From assembly GCA_963977105.1 (NCBI GenBank), contig CAXBNI010000001.1, positions 806,001 to 870,000 of the forward strand: a stretch of 64,000 bases of DNA, in the 5' to 3' direction. This document shows positions 63,050 to 64,000 of the stretch, in pieces (position 1 is the stretch's first letter; the number at the start of each line of letters is the position of its first letter). This stretch comes from UBA2705 sp963977105 (GTDB lineage Bacteria; Pseudomonadota; Alphaproteobacteria; Micavibrionales; Micavibrionaceae). The position numbers and the translations under genes were made by a program. The notes beneath the pieces are model-generated. The model saw only the letters and a list, made by a program, of their open reading frames with translations. It was not told the DNA's origin and did no database searches.

Positions 63050-63877
63050 ATGAACAAAGACGGTTCAGACATTGCACTAGTTATACCTGCGCGTTATGGC
63101 TCCACACGCTTTCCAGGCAAACCTTTGGTACATATTGCGGGGCAGAGTATGCTTAGCCGCGTGGTTGATATTGCCAAGCAAGCGCAGCGCAAGCATCCAA
63201 AAATCAGCGTTGCCGTTGCGACTGAGGATCAGCGTATCGCCGCGCATTGCGCAGAAATTGGCGCAGAGTGCATTTTAACCTCCGATCAATGCCCAACAGG
63301 CAGCGACCGCGTATTAGAAGCCGCCGCGAAAATCGGCGGCCATATTAAGTTCACCATCGGGCTGCAAGGTGACGCCCCCTTCACGCCGCTCAGTGCGATT
63401 GAACAAATGATCGCTTTATATCAAAGCGCGCCGCAAGATACAGAAGTACTCACCCCTGCTGTCCGCCTTCGCTGGGGTGAGCTTGACGCGTTGCGCGCGA
63501 GCAAAGAAACCACACCATTTTCAGGCACAACAGTTGTTATTGATAAAGCTGATAATGCGCTCTGGTTTTCAAAAAACATTATCCCCGCTCTGCGCAAAGA
63601 GGATAACTTAAAGGCCGAAAATGAGTTTTCGCCCGTCCATCAACATATCGGCCTCTACGGGTTCCGCCGTGATATTTTAGAAAAATTCGTTGCGTGGCCA
63701 CAGAGCCATTACGAACAGTTGGAAGGCTTAGAACAGTTACGCCTGTTAGAAAATGGCATATCGATTAAAGCGTTCATTCTTGATGTGCCGCTAGGGCTAG
63801 TGCAGGCTGGTGTTGATAGTCCCGAAGACGTCACGCGCGTTGAGGCGGCCTTAGCCAAATACGGCGAAATTTCTTAA
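63050..63877 (+). CDS. kdsB: 3-deoxy-manno-octulosonate cytidylyltransferase
   Basis: Activates Kdo with CTP for LPS core synthesis. VIPARYGSTRFPGKPL, the CTP site with VATEDQRI, GSDRVLEAA, GLQGDAPFTP and HIGLYGFRRDILEKFVAW are family signatures. 275 aa from ATG 63050, one base after the preceding stop; the frame is open further upstream inside that gene. Confidence 0.95.
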   Translation: MNKDGSDIALVIPARYGSTRFPGKPLVHIAGQSMLSRVVDIAKQAQRKHPKISVAVATEDQRIAAHCAEIGAECILTSDQCPTGSDRVLEAAAKIGGHIKFTIGLQGDAPFTPLSAIEQMIALYQSAPQDTEVLTPAVRLRWGELDALRASKETTPFSGTTVVIDKADNALWFSKNIIPALRKEDNLKAENEFSPVHQHIGLYGFRRDILEKFVAWPQSHYEQLEGLEQLRLLENGISIKAFILDVPLGLVQAGVDSPEDVTRVEAALAKYGEIS

Positions 63878-63953
63878 AGGCTTTAGATTTCTGTTTAACC
63901 CCCCAGATTAAACGGTTAGAATACACAGAATATATTTTTAGGATCAGCTCCCC

Positions 63954-64000
63954 ATGACACGTTTAGTTATCTGCCGTCACGGCAATACATTTGGCCCCGA
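63954..64000 (+). CDS. Histidine phosphatase/phosphoglycerate mutase family, 5' end only
   Basis: The first 15 codons (MTRLVICRHGNTFGP) contain the R-H-G-x-T catalytic-His motif of the phosphoglycerate mutase superfamily, with AGGA upstream. The window ends here, so whether it is gpmA or another phosphatase cannot be told. Confidence 0.75.
   Translation, partial: MTRLVICRHGNTFGP

Overview
The window is a chromosomal stretch of an alphaproteobacterium of moderately low GC content. The best markers are CtrA (57054) divergent from fliI-fliJ, a fliL-fliM-DUF6468-motE-type flagellar operon, a PleC/DivJ-like kinase with two PAS domains, and the ispH-thrB-rnhA order common in Alphaproteobacteria. 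Outer-membrane lipoproteins, gmhA and kdsB indicate a Gram-negative envelope with LPS. I cannot name a genus. I see no integrase, transposase, plasmid, prophage structural gene or CRISPR array.

Layout. 1-9.5 kb: the 3' part of a cell-cycle-type histidine kinase, recX, an ABC-2 permease without an ATPase neighbour, Hsp33, a lipoprotein, a TrkH potassium transporter, an OmpA-type lipoprotein and a DJ-1-fold protein that has lost its catalytic residues. 9.6-14.6 kb: prfB with its programmed +1 frameshift, two TcpQ-like ORFs joined by an A9 tract, and a long periplasmic coiled-coil protein. 14.6-28.3 kb: an unknown gene, then a leftward flagellar operon (fliL, fliM, DUF6468, motE, cheY, a motB-like gene, motB, a large TPR gene) divergent from a rightward operon (flgF, flgG, flgA, flgH) that has a sigma-54 promoter. 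28.4-35.3 kb: aldo/keto reductase, rnhA, thrB, ispH, a lipoprotein, gmhA, a short-chain dehydrogenase and a sucC without sucD. 35.5-39.7 kb: four rightward genes, two of unknown function and two muramidases, none with a Sec signal. 39.7-47.4 kb: an ABC exporter, a System II cytochrome c maturation pair (TlpA-like plus fused ResB-CcsA), an atypical ClpP and a membrane-anchored lytic transglycosylase. 47.5-54.9 kb: a PLP enzyme translationally coupled to an HExxH protein, tRNA-Arg, two secreted proteins and a Fur-box-linked flavin reductase-like gene. 54.9-64 kb: fliJ, fliI, ctrA, an EEP phosphatase, pgsA, ribA, pyrD, a YejA-like binding protein, kdsB and the start of a histidine phosphatase.

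How the genes fit together. The flagellar genes supply the switch (FliM), export ATPase (FliI/FliJ), rod and rings (FlgF, FlgG, FlgA, FlgH) and stator-side parts (FliL, MotB, MotE). A MotB-like protein lacking the proton-binding Asp and a large periplasmic TPR protein suggest an elaborated motor periphery. CtrA probably ties flagellar assembly to the cell cycle.

The least explained parts are the TcpQ-like frameshift locus with its coiled-coil neighbour, the signal-less muramidase cluster, the PLP/HExxH pair and the MotB-like/TPR pair. All functional assignments come from reading motifs by eye; no database search was run.
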